Counted from the stretch's first letter, positions 39,953-49,554 are shown. The stretch: DNA of 64,000 nt from Paraburkholderia sp. C35 (GCF_003121405.1 NZ_QBUY01000043.1:1-64000), one strand, 5' to 3'. Translations and numbers: made by a program. Notes: generated from the sequence alone by a model not told the origin.

Positions 39953-42199
39953 TCAGAACTGCAGCGTCGCGCTCGCCACCGCCGTGCGCGTTGCACCCGG
40001 CAGCGCGTAATAGCCGTATGCAGCCGTCCAGTAATGACGGTTGAACAGATTGTTGATACCCGCGCGGAACGTCACGTCCTTGCCCGCGATGCGCGTATCG
40101 TACTTGCCACTCAGATCGAACAGCGTGTAGGCCGGCGTGAACTGCGTATTCGCCGCATCGACAGCCATATTGCCGACATACTTGCCGCCGAACGCGAGCG
40201 TCAGCTGACGCAGATACGACGGGTTGTATTCGACGCGGCCCGTCGCCGTGAAGCGCGGCGTCGAGTAGACGCGCTTGCCTTCGATCGAAGCATCGTCGAT
40301 ATCGACGGCCTTCGCATTCAGCCACATCACGCCGCCAAGGAAACGCCAGTCGTTGGCCAGTTGCAGCCAGCCGCTCGCATCGACGCCCGTGTAGCGCTTC
40401 TTGCCGCTCTGCACGAAGACGTTCTCGGTGTTGGTGTACTCGTAGCCCTGATCGACGCGGAACAGCGCGATATTGGCACCCCACTTCTGGTGATCGGTCT
40501 TGTAGCCCACTTCATACTGCTTGCTGCGCAGCGGCCCGAAGGTCTGCCCGTAGTTCACGTTCAGGTTGCTCGCCGCGCCACCCTGCTGCAGCGATTCGAC
40601 ATAGCTCGCATAGACCGTCGAATACGGATCGGTCTTGAACATGATCGCCGCCGTCGGCGTGACGGGGCTTTTGCTGTAGCCCGCGCTGACCGTGTAGTCG
40701 GTGTTATATGAAGTCTGCCTGAACTGCGTGTAGCGCAGGCCGAGCAGCACCGACAGACGCGACGTGATGTCGACGGTATCGCTTGCGTACAGCGCGCTTT
40801 GCGACGTGTACGACTGGCGATACATGTTCTCGCCGATATGCACTTCGTCGTTGGTCAGCAGCGTGCTGGTGTACAGATTGCCGATGCCGAGGCTGTAGCC
40901 GTCGTTCCAGCCCGTGCTGTTGTCGTACACGCTGGTCTGCGTCTGATAGCCCGCGCCCAGCACGAGGTCATGCTTGACGCTGCCCGTGTTGAACTTGCCT
41001 TCCACCATCGCATCGACGTTCTGGTAGAAGTAGCGCGTGAGCGCCGCGTAGAGCGTGTTCGAGTAGTCGCCCGCGTTGTCGTAGACGTACAGCAGGCTGT
41101 CCGAGTTGTAGCGGTTTTCCTTCGCAAAACGGTACTTCAGGCTGGCGTGCCAGTTGTCGTTGATCCGGTAGTCGAGGCCCGTGCCGAACGACGCCATTTC
41201 CGTTTCGTAGTAGTTCTGCGGCTGCGTCAGGTTGTGGCTGATCGTGCTCGCATCCGGAATGCCGACGCCCGAGCCGAAGTACATCGCGAACAGCGTGCCG
41301 TTCGTTTTGCGCTTCTGGTAGAACGCATCCATGCTCCACGTGAGATCCGGCGTGATGCGGAAATCGAGCGCGACGGACGCGACCTGGCGGCGCAGATGGC
41401 CATTCGCCTCGGCAGTATTGCCGTCTTCGTTGACGAGGTTGAAGCGGTAGCCGAAGCGGTCGTCGTTACCGAAGCGTCCGCCCACATCCAGCTTTTCGCT
41501 GAACACACCCGCCGACTGATAACCCACCGACACGCTGCGATACGGCGTATCCGTCGGCCGCTTGACCACGTAGTTGACGATACCGCCCGGCGAGCCGAAG
41601 CCGTACATGAAGCCCGACAGCCCCTTGAGCAACTGCACCTGCTCGCACGGCTCCAGCGGAAGATCGGTGTCCCACGAGGGGAAGCTCTGGCCGTCCACCT
41701 TCACGCCGTTGAGCATGTCGATCTGCAGGCCGCGCACGCTGAACGCGGAGTTTTCAGCCGTCGCGTTATCGCCGACGATCGTCACCGACGGGTCGTACTT
41801 GAAGAGATCGTTCGCGGTGTTGGCGAACAGATCTTTCGCGTCCTCGCTCGTCTTCACGTTGGTCGAGAACGGCGTATCCACCTGCGCGCGCGTGCCGAGC
41901 GCGCCGGCGCTGATGTTTTCGGTGTCGGTTGCCAGATCGCGTTTGGCCGCGACCTTCACGGACGGCAGCGTCTTGTCCTGCTGCTGCGTGGACTGCGCGT
42001 TCGTCGTTTTCGTCGTGTCCGTCGAATCTGTCGCGGCTTGCGCCCACGCCGCCGACGTCACCGACGACAACGCGACACCCGCGCTGACCAGAAGCGCCGC
42101 ACCGAGCGGCAGGCGCGTCGCGCCCGGCAAGCGGCTGGCGCGGCGGACTAAGGCACGCGCGCCGGCGGCGCGCCCCGTGAAAGGCGTGTGGTCTGTCAT
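39953..42199 (-). CDS. TonB-dependent siderophore receptor
   Basis: A 748-residue outer-membrane receptor. Signal region covers about residues 1-53 (long basic N-terminus, AWA-Q). The plug begins near residue 75 with the siderophore-receptor pattern LPSVKVAAKRD, then SFSVRGLQID, LEPCEQVQLLKGLSGFMYGFGSPGGIVNYVVKRP. The 22-strand barrel ends with the aromatic terminus ASATLQF. No FecR-signalling N-domain. Ferric siderophore uptake needs TonB-ExbBD from elsewhere. A Fur-like box sits upstream at 42257-42275. No siderophore biosynthesis genes are nearby, so it may take up a foreign siderophore. Confidence 0.93.
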   Translation of the reverse strand: MTDHTPFTGRAAGARALVRRASRLPGATRLPLGAALLVSAGVALSSVTSAAWAQAATDSTDTTKTTNAQSTQQQDKTLPSVKVAAKRDLATDTENISAGALGTRAQVDTPFSTNVKTSEDAKDLFANTANDLFKYDPSVTIVGDNATAENSAFSVRGLQIDMLNGVKVDGQSFPSWDTDLPLEPCEQVQLLKGLSGFMYGFGSPGGIVNYVVKRPTDTPYRSVSVGYQSAGVFSEKLDVGGRFGNDDRFGYRFNLVNEDGNTAEANGHLRRQVASVALDFRITPDLTWSMDAFYQKRKTNGTLFAMYFGSGVGIPDASTISHNLTQPQNYYETEMASFGTGLDYRINDNWHASLKYRFAKENRYNSDSLLYVYDNAGDYSNTLYAALTRYFYQNVDAMVEGKFNTGSVKHDLVLGAGYQTQTSVYDNSTGWNDGYSLGIGNLYTSTLLTNDEVHIGENMYRQSYTSQSALYASDTVDITSRLSVLLGLRYTQFRQTSYNTDYTVSAGYSKSPVTPTAAIMFKTDPYSTVYASYVESLQQGGAASNLNVNYGQTFGPLRSKQYEVGYKTDHQKWGANIALFRVDQGYEYTNTENVFVQSGKKRYTGVDASGWLQLANDWRFLGGVMWLNAKAVDIDDASIEGKRVYSTPRFTATGRVEYNPSYLRQLTLAFGGKYVGNMAVDAANTQFTPAYTLFDLSGKYDTRIAGKDVTFRAGINNLFNRHYWTAAYGYYALPGATRTAVASATLQF

Positions 42200-42256
42200 G
42201 TCGTCGTTGTCGTTGCGCGCGTGGCGCTGTTAAGCGGATTGAAAGCGCGCAATCTT

Positions 42257-42275
42257 AATAAGATTTATTCTCATT
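42257..42275 (-). promoter_or_regulatory. Fur-like box upstream of siderophore receptor
   Basis: On the minus strand AATGAGAATAAATCTTATT matches 11 of 19 positions of the classical Fur consensus, 58 nt before the receptor start codon. Confidence 0.6.
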
Positions 42276-42404
42276 TGCAACAACGGTGTCACATTTTTGC
42301 TTTCTGAATCTTTCTGGCGGGAACTCCGGCGACGGTCGCGGGCGCCCCGTCACCCGCGACGGTAGACTCCTTGCTGGTTCGAACCAGGAAAAAGGAGCCT
42401 TCAC

Positions 42405-42752
42405 TTGAGCACGCCCGACATCGTCTATCTCTTCTCGTACGGCACGCTGCAGGATCGCAACGTGCAGCTTTCGAGCTTTGGCCGCGAACTGGCCGGCCGC
42501 CCCGATGCGCTGCCCGGCTATGCGCAGACCATGCTGGCCATCGCCGATCCGAAAGTCGTGGAGATCAGCGGCAAGACGCATCACCCCGTGGTGCGCGCGA
42601 GCGGCAATCCCACCGACGAAGTTGCAGGCACGGTCTTCGAGATCACCCAGCAGGAATTGCTCGCCGCCGACGAGTACGAGGTATCGGATTACAAGCGCGT
42701 GCTCGTTACGTTGAAGTCGGGCACGGACGCGTGGGTCTATATCGCCGCTTAA
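42405..42752 (+). CDS. Gamma-glutamylcyclotransferase-fold (AIG2-like) protein
   Basis: A 115-residue protein of the GGCT/AIG2 family. The substrate-cradle motif YLFSYGTLQD lies at residues 8-17, the GYAQTMLAI strand follows, and the proposed catalytic Glu is in the segment LLAADEYEVSDYKRVLV. Members cleave or rearrange gamma-glutamyl amines and peptides to 5-oxoproline. TTG start at 42405 has AAAGGAG at 42391-42397. Stands alone. Substrate unknown. Confidence 0.9.
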   Translation: MSTPDIVYLFSYGTLQDRNVQLSSFGRELAGRPDALPGYAQTMLAIADPKVVEISGKTHHPVVRASGNPTDEVAGTVFEITQQELLAADEYEVSDYKRVLVTLKSGTDAWVYIAA

Positions 42753-42881
42753 AAGCGGCGTTCCCGGCATAACAGGCACGGCCACTTTGCTTACCGGGCC
42801 TTACGAGGCCTCAAGTTGTGCGCGCAAGCAGACGTTAGCGCCATCAGTGCAACTTGTTTTCGCGACTGAAGGAGGCGTGCA

Positions 42882-43421
42882 ATGGTAAGCAGTGTCGGAT
42901 ATGGGACGGCTTCTTCGCCGTCTACGCAACGCGCCTCCGTGTCCGGCGAAGCATCGGCGCAAGCCGCGCAATCCCAGGCGGTGAGCGCGGCGGACGCCAC
43001 ACAGAACAACGCAAAGCAGGACGCCGCGACGAAGCCCGCGCAACCCGGCGTGACGGTCAGCATTTCGCCGGAAGGCGCGGCGGCGGCTTCGCGCGCACAG
43101 CGTGTGGAGTCGGCGGCTCAGACGGACGGCGGCGCGTCGGCATCATCGGCGAGTGCGAATGCAAGCAGCGGCTCGGCGGACTCAGCCGCCGTCGTCAACG
43201 GCGGCGACAACGCGACGGCAGACACATCAGCAACCAGCGCAACCACCGACAGCGCCGAAGCCACCACCAGCGGCGTCTCGCCTGTCAAGGCATTCGCGTA
43301 TGGTGCGTTAGGACTGGAGCGGCCCGATCAGCCGCAACACGAGCGCAATGCCTTCTACACAGCAGGCAAATGGCTCGCGGCGGGCCTGACGATTGGAGGA
43401 TTGATCTCGCTGCTCGCATGA
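42882..43421 (+). CDS. Ala/Ser-rich low-complexity protein with C-terminal membrane helix
   Basis: A 179-residue protein. Residues 10-135 are Ala, Ser, Thr, Asn and Asp rich and surely disordered, with one ordered patch PGVTVSISPEGAAAASRAQR typical of Burkholderia motility/chaperone-like small proteins. The end has KAFAYGALGLERPDQPQHERNAFYTAGKW then a membrane helix LAAGLTIGGLISLLA, so it may be tail-anchored. GGAGG precedes the ATG. No known function. Single gene. Confidence 0.75.
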   Translation: MVSSVGYGTASSPSTQRASVSGEASAQAAQSQAVSAADATQNNAKQDAATKPAQPGVTVSISPEGAAAASRAQRVESAAQTDGGASASSASANASSGSADSAAVVNGGDNATADTSATSATTDSAEATTSGVSPVKAFAYGALGLERPDQPQHERNAFYTAGKWLAAGLTIGGLISLLA

Positions 43422-43449
43422 TGCGCGCAGCGAGCGAAACAGCCAGGCT

Positions 43450-43863
43450 TTAGCGCTTCGGCGGCACCACGGGATGCTTCTCGAGCGTATCGACATCTTC
43501 GTCGAGGCTCTTGCGAATCGTGTCGATTGCCTGATCGACATTGGCGGGCTTCAACTGGTTGCGCGCCAGCGCCAGATAGACGTAGTGACGCAAGGCAGGA
43601 TCGTGCGTCTTCGCCAGCACGTCGTGATAGACGGCATTCATATCGGCATCGCGCCCGCTCATGTCGTAGAGACGTTGCAGGTGCTCGAGATCGTTGATGA
43701 CCGCAAAGCCGGGACCATGCGGCGGCATGTCGTGCGGCGGGCCATCGTGACCGACGCCTTCGTGCGGCGGCGGAAAATCGGGTGCAGGCTGCACTTGCGC
43801 GTGAGCAGCAGACGTCAGCGCGAGCAGCGCGGCGAGAAGAGACATTCGTTTCAGCGAGATCAT
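43450..43863 (-). CDS. Exported Pro/His-rich protein of unknown function
   Basis: A 137-residue protein with a signal peptide (residues 1-22, AHA-Q). The mature start is Pro/His-rich (PPPHEGVGHDGPPHDMPPHG), a possible metal-binding stretch; the rest is helical (NDLEHLQRLYDMSGRDADMNAVYHDVLAKTHDPALRHYVYLALARNQL) ending in DTLEKHPVVPPKR. I do not recognise a family. Start ATG 43863; a second ATG at 43845 is possible. Confidence 0.75.
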   Translation of the reverse strand: MISLKRMSLLAALLALTSAAHAQVQPAPDFPPPHEGVGHDGPPHDMPPHGPGFAVINDLEHLQRLYDMSGRDADMNAVYHDVLAKTHDPALRHYVYLALARNQLKPANVDQAIDTIRKSLDEDVDTLEKHPVVPPKR

Positions 43864-44073
43864 GGCGATCGGCAGGCATCGCGCCTGCCCTTGCGGTAAT
43901 GAAGGTGCTGAAACGATAGCAACGCGGTTCCCGCGATGGGAGATCCGCCGCGGGACGCTCGCTTACGCAGGCTTTCACGTATCACATGCGTACTGGCTCG
44001 ATAGCGAACGCCTGCACGCGCCGCGCTACGCCCAGCCGGTGCGCGCGGCGCATCGGCGCCGCTAATACGAGAC

Positions 44074-44115
44074 AGAAAAAGAAAGGCGGCGAAAGACATG
44101 GCGTCCTTCACCGCC
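44074..44115 (-). terminator. Rho-independent terminator after aldehyde dehydrogenase gene
   Basis: On the minus strand: a 13-bp stem with two G-U pairs (44103-44115 with 44085-44097) followed by a T-rich tail (44074-44084). Confidence 0.7.
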
Positions 44116-44138
44116 ATCGTCGACGGATCAGAAAACGC

Positions 44139-45560
44139 TCACAGCACGCCGAGCAGCGCCTTCGGTTCGAGAAACGCTTCGATTCCGTACACGCCGTATT
44201 CGCGACCGATACCCGACTGCTTGAATCCGCCGAACGGAGCGGCAGGCTCATGCGCGAGCGTGTTGACCAGCACGCGTCCCGCTTCGAGACGCGACGCCAC
44301 TTGGTGCGCGCGCGCCTTGTCCTGCGAAAACACGTAGGCCTGCAAGCCGTAGTTCGTGTCGTTGGCGATGCTGATTGCCTGTTCGGTGTCGTCGTAGGCG
44401 ATGATCGACAGCACCGGCCCGAAGATTTCTTCGCGCGCGATCGTCATGTCGTTGGTGACGTCGCTGAAAACCGTTGGACGCACGAACCAGCCCGCGTCGA
44501 GACCCGCTGGACGACCTTCGCCGCCCGCGATCAGACGCGCGCCTTCATCGATGCCAATGCCGATATAGCGCTGCACACGTTCCCACTGCTTCTGGCTGAC
44601 CATCGGACCGATCGTGGTGGCGGGATCACGCGGATCGCCCGATCGTGCACGCGCCACTTCGTCGCGAACGCGCGCCTCGAATTCGGCAAGCCGCCGACGC
44701 GGCACCAGAATGCGCGTGCCGGCAATGCACGCCTGCCCGCTGTTCATGAAGCCCGCGTTGATCACGAGCGGCACGACCTGCTCGAAGTCGGCGTCATCGA
44801 GCACGACGGTGGGCGACTTGCCGCCCAGTTCGAGCGTCACGCGCTTGAGCGTGTCCGCGCCCGTGCGCAGGATGGTCTTGCCGACCGCCGTCGATCCCGT
44901 GAATGAAATCTTCGCGACATCGGGATGCGAGCTGATCTGCGCGCCGCCGGATTCGCCGCGTCCCGTCACGATGTTGAACACGCCCGGCGGCAGGTCGGCT
45001 TCGTGCAGCGCCCGCGTGACGATCTGCGTTTGCAGCGCGCTCATCTCGCTTGGCGTGATGCCGGTCGTGCAGCCCGCCGCCAGTGCAGCCGCGAGCTTGC
45101 CGCAGATAAAGCCTGCGTTGCTGTTCCAGGGCGTGATCAGCCCGGCGACGCCCAGCGGTTGCATCACCACTTCCGCCGTGCCCGCGTGCCGCGTGAGCTC
45201 GTACTGCTCCAGCACCTTCGCGGCCTCGCTCAACACGTTGCTCGCGTGCTGCGCCATCCAGCGGCCACGCGAAACCGGCGCGCCGTATTCCTCGACGATC
45301 GCCTCGTAAAGCTCGTCTTCTTTCGCGACGACGGCGGCATGCATGCGTTTGAGCATGTCGATGCGCGCCCGCTTGCTGGTGCGCGAAAACGCCGGAAATG
45401 CGCGCTTTGCCGCGGCGATCGCGTCGCGGGCGTCCTTGGCGTCGGCGAGACGCACGCGGCCGATCACGCGCTCCGTCGCCGGGTTGAACAGGTCGAACCA
45501 TTCTTCGCCGTGCGGCGTGACGAACGCGCCGTCGATGTAAATCTGATCAATCGTATGCAT
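44139..45560 (-). CDS. Aldehyde dehydrogenase family protein
   Basis: A 473-residue NAD(P)-dependent enzyme oxidising aldehydes to acids. Seen: PWNSNAGFICGKLAAALAAG (cofactor entry), SFTGSTAVGKTIL, catalytic Glu in LELGGKSPTVVLDDADF, catalytic Cys in NSGQACIAGTR and the EIFGPVLSIIAYDD segment. It falls in the group near aldehyde/benzaldehyde dehydrogenases; the exact substrate is unknown. ATG start at 45560. Divergent from a LysR gene 102 nt away, its probable regulator. Confidence 0.93.
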   Translation of the reverse strand: MHTIDQIYIDGAFVTPHGEEWFDLFNPATERVIGRVRLADAKDARDAIAAAKRAFPAFSRTSKRARIDMLKRMHAAVVAKEDELYEAIVEEYGAPVSRGRWMAQHASNVLSEAAKVLEQYELTRHAGTAEVVMQPLGVAGLITPWNSNAGFICGKLAAALAAGCTTGITPSEMSALQTQIVTRALHEADLPPGVFNIVTGRGESGGAQISSHPDVAKISFTGSTAVGKTILRTGADTLKRVTLELGGKSPTVVLDDADFEQVVPLVINAGFMNSGQACIAGTRILVPRRRLAEFEARVRDEVARARSGDPRDPATTIGPMVSQKQWERVQRYIGIGIDEGARLIAGGEGRPAGLDAGWFVRPTVFSDVTNDMTIAREEIFGPVLSIIAYDDTEQAISIANDTNYGLQAYVFSQDKARAHQVASRLEAGRVLVNTLAHEPAAPFGGFKQSGIGREYGVYGIEAFLEPKALLGVL

Positions 45561-45662
45561 CTCGTATCCCGTGACGTGCCTTGCAGTGCCACCAAGATAC
45601 CGACGCGCGATTAAGCCGACTAGCCGTACAATCGGACATGACCTATTGAGCAAAACAGGATA

Positions 45663-46583
45663 ATGAAGACAACCGGAATGGCAGAACTCGAGGCGGTGCT
45701 GGCGGTAGCGCGGCACCGCAGCTTCCGCGCCGCAGCCAACGACATGGGCGTGTCGACGTCGGCGCTGAGCCATTCCGTGGCGGCGCTCGAAGCGCGCATC
45801 GGCGTGCGGCTGTTCAACCGCACGACGCGCAGCGTGTCGCTCTCGGAGGCGGGCGCACAGTTCGTGGACAGCGTGGCGCCCGCGTTGTCGAGCATACGCG
45901 TCGCGCTGGAGCAGGCGGGCAGCTTCCGCGACACGCCTAGCGGCACGTTGCGGATCAACACGGCGGTGGGCGCGGCGCATCAGGCGATGCCTGTCTTTAT
46001 CGCGTTTCTGCAGCGCTATCCGGAGATGAAGCTCGATATCGTCACGGAGGGGCGCCTGATCGATATTGTTGTCGAAGGTTTCGATGCGGGCATCCGCCTC
46101 GCCGAGACCGTGCCGCAGGACATGATTGCCGTGCCGTTCGGCGACAAGCAGCGCTTTGCCGTGGTGGGCAGCCCGGCGTACTTTGCCGCGCATCTTCCGC
46201 CGCGCACGCCTGACGAGCTTGGCCAGCATCGCTGTATCCGCACGCGGATGCCGAGCGGCTCGATCTACCAATGGGAATTCGAGCGGCACGGCGAGACGAT
46301 GCGTATCGACGTGAAGGGTGCGTTGACCCTGGACGAAGCGGGATTGATGCTCGGTGCTGCGCGGGCCGGTGTGGGCCTGACGTACCTGTCCGAATGGACC
46401 GTGGCCAAAGATCTCCAGGCGGGGACGCTGGTTCGCGTGCTGGAAGACTGGACGCCGCCGCTCGACGGGCTGTGTCTTTACTATCCTGGACGCAGGCACG
46501 CGCCCGCCGGGTTGCGAGCACTGATTGCGATGATCCGCGAGCATGCCGATGCCCATCGCGCCGTCGCCCGGAAAAACAGATAA
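45663..46583 (+). CDS. LysR-family transcriptional regulator
   Basis: A 306-residue LTTR. HTH in residues 5-60 (AELEAVLAVARHRSFRAAANDMGVSTSALSHSVAALEARIGVRLF), effector domain with PSGTLRINTAVGAAHQAMPVF, VEGFDAGIRLAETVPQDMIAVP and a C-terminal LCLYYPGRRHAPAGLRALIA. The pattern is that of the DsdC/AaeR-like group that commonly controls a divergent neighbour, here the aldehyde dehydrogenase. Ligand unknown. Confidence 0.93.
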   Translation: MKTTGMAELEAVLAVARHRSFRAAANDMGVSTSALSHSVAALEARIGVRLFNRTTRSVSLSEAGAQFVDSVAPALSSIRVALEQAGSFRDTPSGTLRINTAVGAAHQAMPVFIAFLQRYPEMKLDIVTEGRLIDIVVEGFDAGIRLAETVPQDMIAVPFGDKQRFAVVGSPAYFAAHLPPRTPDELGQHRCIRTRMPSGSIYQWEFERHGETMRIDVKGALTLDEAGLMLGAARAGVGLTYLSEWTVAKDLQAGTLVRVLEDWTPPLDGLCLYYPGRRHAPAGLRALIAMIREHADAHRAVARKNR

Positions 46584-46689
46584 ACCGATGTCGATTTCCG
46601 CTATCGTCGAACGTCGACGTAGTAAGTGAGAACCACGGCCACCGGCGGCCAGAAACCACTTACCTATCCCAACTCCGAAGGAGATAAAA

Positions 46690-47127
46690 ATGCGCGTCAT
46701 GGTCATCGTCAAGGCAACCACCGACTCCGAAGCCGGCAAGATGCCCAGCACAGAGTTGCTGGCAGCCATGGGCAAATACAACGAGGAACTGGTCAAAGCT
46801 GGCGTGATGCTGGCCGGCGAGGGCTTGCATCCGAGCTCCAGGGGCAAGCGAGTGCGCTTCTCGGGCGCGAGCCGCACGGTTATCGACGGTCCGTTCGCAG
46901 AAACGAAAGAACTGATTGCCGGTTTCTGGCTGTGGCAGGTGAAATCGATGGAAGAGGCGATCGAATGGGTCCGTCGCTGCCCGAATCCGATGGAAGGCGA
47001 CTCGGATATCGAAATCCGTCAGGTCTTCTCGCCCGAAGATTTCGGCGCGGAATTCACGCCTGAACTACGCGAGCAGGAAGACCGTCTGCGCGCCGAGATC
47101 GATCAGCAGGCGCACAAGCCCCAATAA
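46690..47127 (+). CDS. YciI-family (DGPF) protein
   Basis: A 145-residue protein with the YCII/DGPF fold: MRVMVIVKATTDSEAGKMPS, then VKAGVMLAGEGLHPSSRGKRVRF and the family mark VIDGPFAETKELIAGFWLW, ending with IEIRQVF. Members often sit with ECF sigma factors or in halogenated-compound pathways; no enzyme role is settled. GGAG precedes the ATG. It may be cotranscribed with lysR (106 nt upstream), convergent with the ABC operon. Confidence 0.9.
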   Translation: MRVMVIVKATTDSEAGKMPSTELLAAMGKYNEELVKAGVMLAGEGLHPSSRGKRVRFSGASRTVIDGPFAETKELIAGFWLWQVKSMEEAIEWVRRCPNPMEGDSDIEIRQVFSPEDFGAEFTPELREQEDRLRAEIDQQAHKPQ

Positions 47128-47169
47128 TCCGACTACGGCGGCAAGGCCGGTCAAGGCTGGCCGCCCGTT

Positions 47170-48336
47170 TCATCGCGTGCGCAGCGCATCGACAATGTTC
47201 ATGCGCGCCGCCCGCAGCGCAGGCAAAAAACCGCCGACCAGCCCCATCGTCATCGAAAACACCAACGTCTTCACCACGATCGACGGCGTCAGAATGAAGC
47301 GGAACGACAGGTCCGCGAAGGTCTGGAAGTTCGTCGTCGAAAACGACGCGAACTGCATGAACGCCGCGCAGCCCAGCCCCGCCAGCCCGCCCACCAGCCC
47401 GAGCAACACCGCTTCGATCAGAAACGCGGCCAGCACGTTCGCGCGCTGAAAACCGAGCGCGCGCAGCGTGCCGATCTCCGCGACGCGATTGGCCACCGAC
47501 GCGTACATCGTGATCATCGCGCCGATCATCGCGGCAATCGAAAAGATCGTCGAGAGCGTGAAGCCGAGAATGTTGAGAAACGTCGACAGCGCTTTCGACT
47601 GGTCGCTGTAGAACGTCTGCTCGCGTTTCGCTTCCTCTGCGAGTCGCGGGTCGACGTCGAGGTCGCTCCTGAAGCGCTCGAACTGGTCGGATTGCGCGAG
47701 CCGCACCACCATCGACGAATAACTGGTCCGGCGAAACGCCTGCATCAACTGATCGACGTCGCCCCAGATTTCCGAATCGAAGCCGCTGCCGCCTGCATCG
47801 AAAGTGCCTACCACCGTCCAGTCGCGCTGCGCGAAATGCAGATGCTCGCCCAGTTGCGTGCCCGTAAAGCCCTTCGCAATGCTGCTGCCCACCACAATCT
47901 CCGACGAACCCGGCGCAAACATGCGCCCCGACGCGAGCGTCACCTGCGGCCGCAAGCTCATGCCCGCCGGCGACACGCCGCGAATTACCACGTTCGACGG
48001 CTTGCCCGTGCCGAGCTTCAGCAGCGAAATCAGCACGACCGATTCCTTCGATGCCATCTGCCTGCCGTCGCCGCCCATCGCTACGGCAGGATGCATTTCG
48101 ATCACGTTTGCCTGACCACGGTCGATCGCGCTCTGCACTTCCGTTTCCGCGCCCTTGCGGATCACCACGACGTTGTCTTGCTCGCCCGTCGACACCAGCG
48201 TCTTCTTGAGTCCCGCGTCGAGCATCAGCACCGTGGCGAACACGAACACCACCAGCGCGAGGCCGCCTGCCGTGAGCGCCGTGGTCAGACGGCGCGTCCA
48301 CAGGTTGCGGGCGATGTACGAAAGCGGGATGGCCAC
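47170..48336 (-). CDS. ABC transporter permease, MacB/FtsX type
   Basis: A 388-residue membrane protein with one N-terminal helix, a large periplasmic domain (about residues 45-265) and three C-terminal helices (LSTIFSIAAMIGAMITMYASV, then AFLIEAVLLGLVGGLAGLGCA and SMTMGLVGGFLPALRAARM). This is the MacB/LolE (type VII ABC) layout without fused ATPase. The signature TLRALGFQRANVLAAFL is the FtsX cytoplasmic loop. Last gene of adaptor-ATPase-permease-permease; 30 nt after the previous permease. Substrate unknown: macrolide-, lipid- or peptide-export are the known jobs of the family. Confidence 0.92.
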   Translation of the reverse strand: MAIPLSYIARNLWTRRLTTALTAGGLALVVFVFATVLMLDAGLKKTLVSTGEQDNVVVIRKGAETEVQSAIDRGQANVIEMHPAVAMGGDGRQMASKESVVLISLLKLGTGKPSNVVIRGVSPAGMSLRPQVTLASGRMFAPGSSEIVVGSSIAKGFTGTQLGEHLHFAQRDWTVVGTFDAGGSGFDSEIWGDVDQLMQAFRRTSYSSMVVRLAQSDQFERFRSDLDVDPRLAEEAKREQTFYSDQSKALSTFLNILGFTLSTIFSIAAMIGAMITMYASVANRVAEIGTLRALGFQRANVLAAFLIEAVLLGLVGGLAGLGCAAFMQFASFSTTNFQTFADLSFRFILTPSIVVKTLVFSMTMGLVGGFLPALRAARMNIVDALRTR

Positions 48337-48366
48337 GATGGGTTTGTGTGTAGTGTCGCGTTGAAC

Positions 48367-49521
48367 TCAGCCGATCGCCCGCAAGCCTTCGACGATCCGC
48401 ACGCGCGCCGCCTGGATCGCGGGAATGATCGCCGCCGCCAGCCCGACGACGAGCGCGCATGCGGCCTGTTGCAGCATCGTTTCGTGTGACACGGTGAAGA
48501 CGGGGAACACGCCGCCCGTCGCCTGCTTGAAGAAGCTCGCAGCGGGCGGTGTCGCCAGCATGCCGAGGCCCGCGCCCACCGTGCAGATGGTCAGCGATTC
48601 GCCGAACATCAGCAGCGCAAGAAAGCCCGGCCCGAAGCCAAGCGCCTTGAGCGTAGCGTATTCCGTGGTGCGCTCGCGCGCGCTCATCGCCATCGCGTTC
48701 GCCATCACGGCCATGATGATCACGATCACCACATACGATACGAGGCGGATCGCGGCAATGATCTGATTCGACATCGCCACGAAGCCAAGCTGGAATGCCT
48801 GCTCGGTCTCCGTCAAGGTTTCCGCCAGCGAGTTCCTGAACACATTGTCGACATTGCGCGAAATCGCCGCGGCATCGTCGGGATGGTCGATGCCGACTAC
48901 GTACACGCCAACCTGATCGGCCTTTCTCCCCGGCATCTTGCGCACGGATTCGTTCAGATAGTCCCAGTGAAAGATCAGCTGACGCGTGATGGTCGATTCG
49001 TCGCGGCCATCCAGAATGCCGCGCACGACGAATTCCCATGTGCCCGGATAGATGGTGCCTTTGATCGGAATCACGTCGCCGACCTTGAAGCCATACGTAT
49101 CCGCAAGCTGCCTGCCGACCAGACAGCCTTTGCGGTCGCGTTCGTAATCGGAGCGCTGCTGCGCGGACAACAGGAACTCGGGATACAGATCGAGATAGTT
49201 GTCCGACACCGCGAACTGCGCAAAGAAGTTCTTCGGGTCGCGATAGATGCCGCCGAACCAGCTGGACCGCGCGACCATCGTCACGCCGTCCACGCCGCGA
49301 ATGCGGTTCTCGTAGCTGAGCGGCAGCGGGAACGCCAGCGAGATCGCGTTACGTGTGACGAGCCGCGCATTCGATGCCGCCGCCGCGCCCGCATACCACG
49401 CGTCGATCACGGTATGCAGCAGACCGAACGCGAGCACGGCGATAGTCAGCCCGAGCACCGTCAGCGTGGTGCGCAGCTTGTGGCGCAGCGCGTTGCGCGT
49501 GATCAGCTTCAGCACGAACAT
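48367..49521 (-). CDS. ABC transporter permease, MacB/FtsX type
   Basis: A 384-residue membrane protein with the same layout as its neighbour: N-terminal helix, periplasmic domain of about 220 residues, three C-terminal helices with LVSYVVIVIIMAVMANAMAMS and the loop ERTTEYATLKALGFGPGFLALLMFGES. The two permeases probably form a heterodimer. It follows the ATPase gene after 33 nt. Third gene of the exporter operon. Confidence 0.92.
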   Translation of the reverse strand: MFVLKLITRNALRHKLRTTLTVLGLTIAVLAFGLLHTVIDAWYAGAAAASNARLVTRNAISLAFPLPLSYENRIRGVDGVTMVARSSWFGGIYRDPKNFFAQFAVSDNYLDLYPEFLLSAQQRSDYERDRKGCLVGRQLADTYGFKVGDVIPIKGTIYPGTWEFVVRGILDGRDESTITRQLIFHWDYLNESVRKMPGRKADQVGVYVVGIDHPDDAAAISRNVDNVFRNSLAETLTETEQAFQLGFVAMSNQIIAAIRLVSYVVIVIIMAVMANAMAMSARERTTEYATLKALGFGPGFLALLMFGESLTICTVGAGLGMLATPPAASFFKQATGGVFPVFTVSHETMLQQAACALVVGLAAAIIPAIQAARVRIVEGLRAIG

Positions 49522-49554
49522 GGCTGCCTGCTCCGTGACGCTGAACGGTGGACG

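Noticed and set aside
44139..46877. A 912-codon minus-strand open frame running from the aldehyde dehydrogenase through the whole lysR gene
   Set aside because: Only the part from the ATG at 45560 has family similarity and a good start; the rest is antisense to lysR and open because of high third-position GC.
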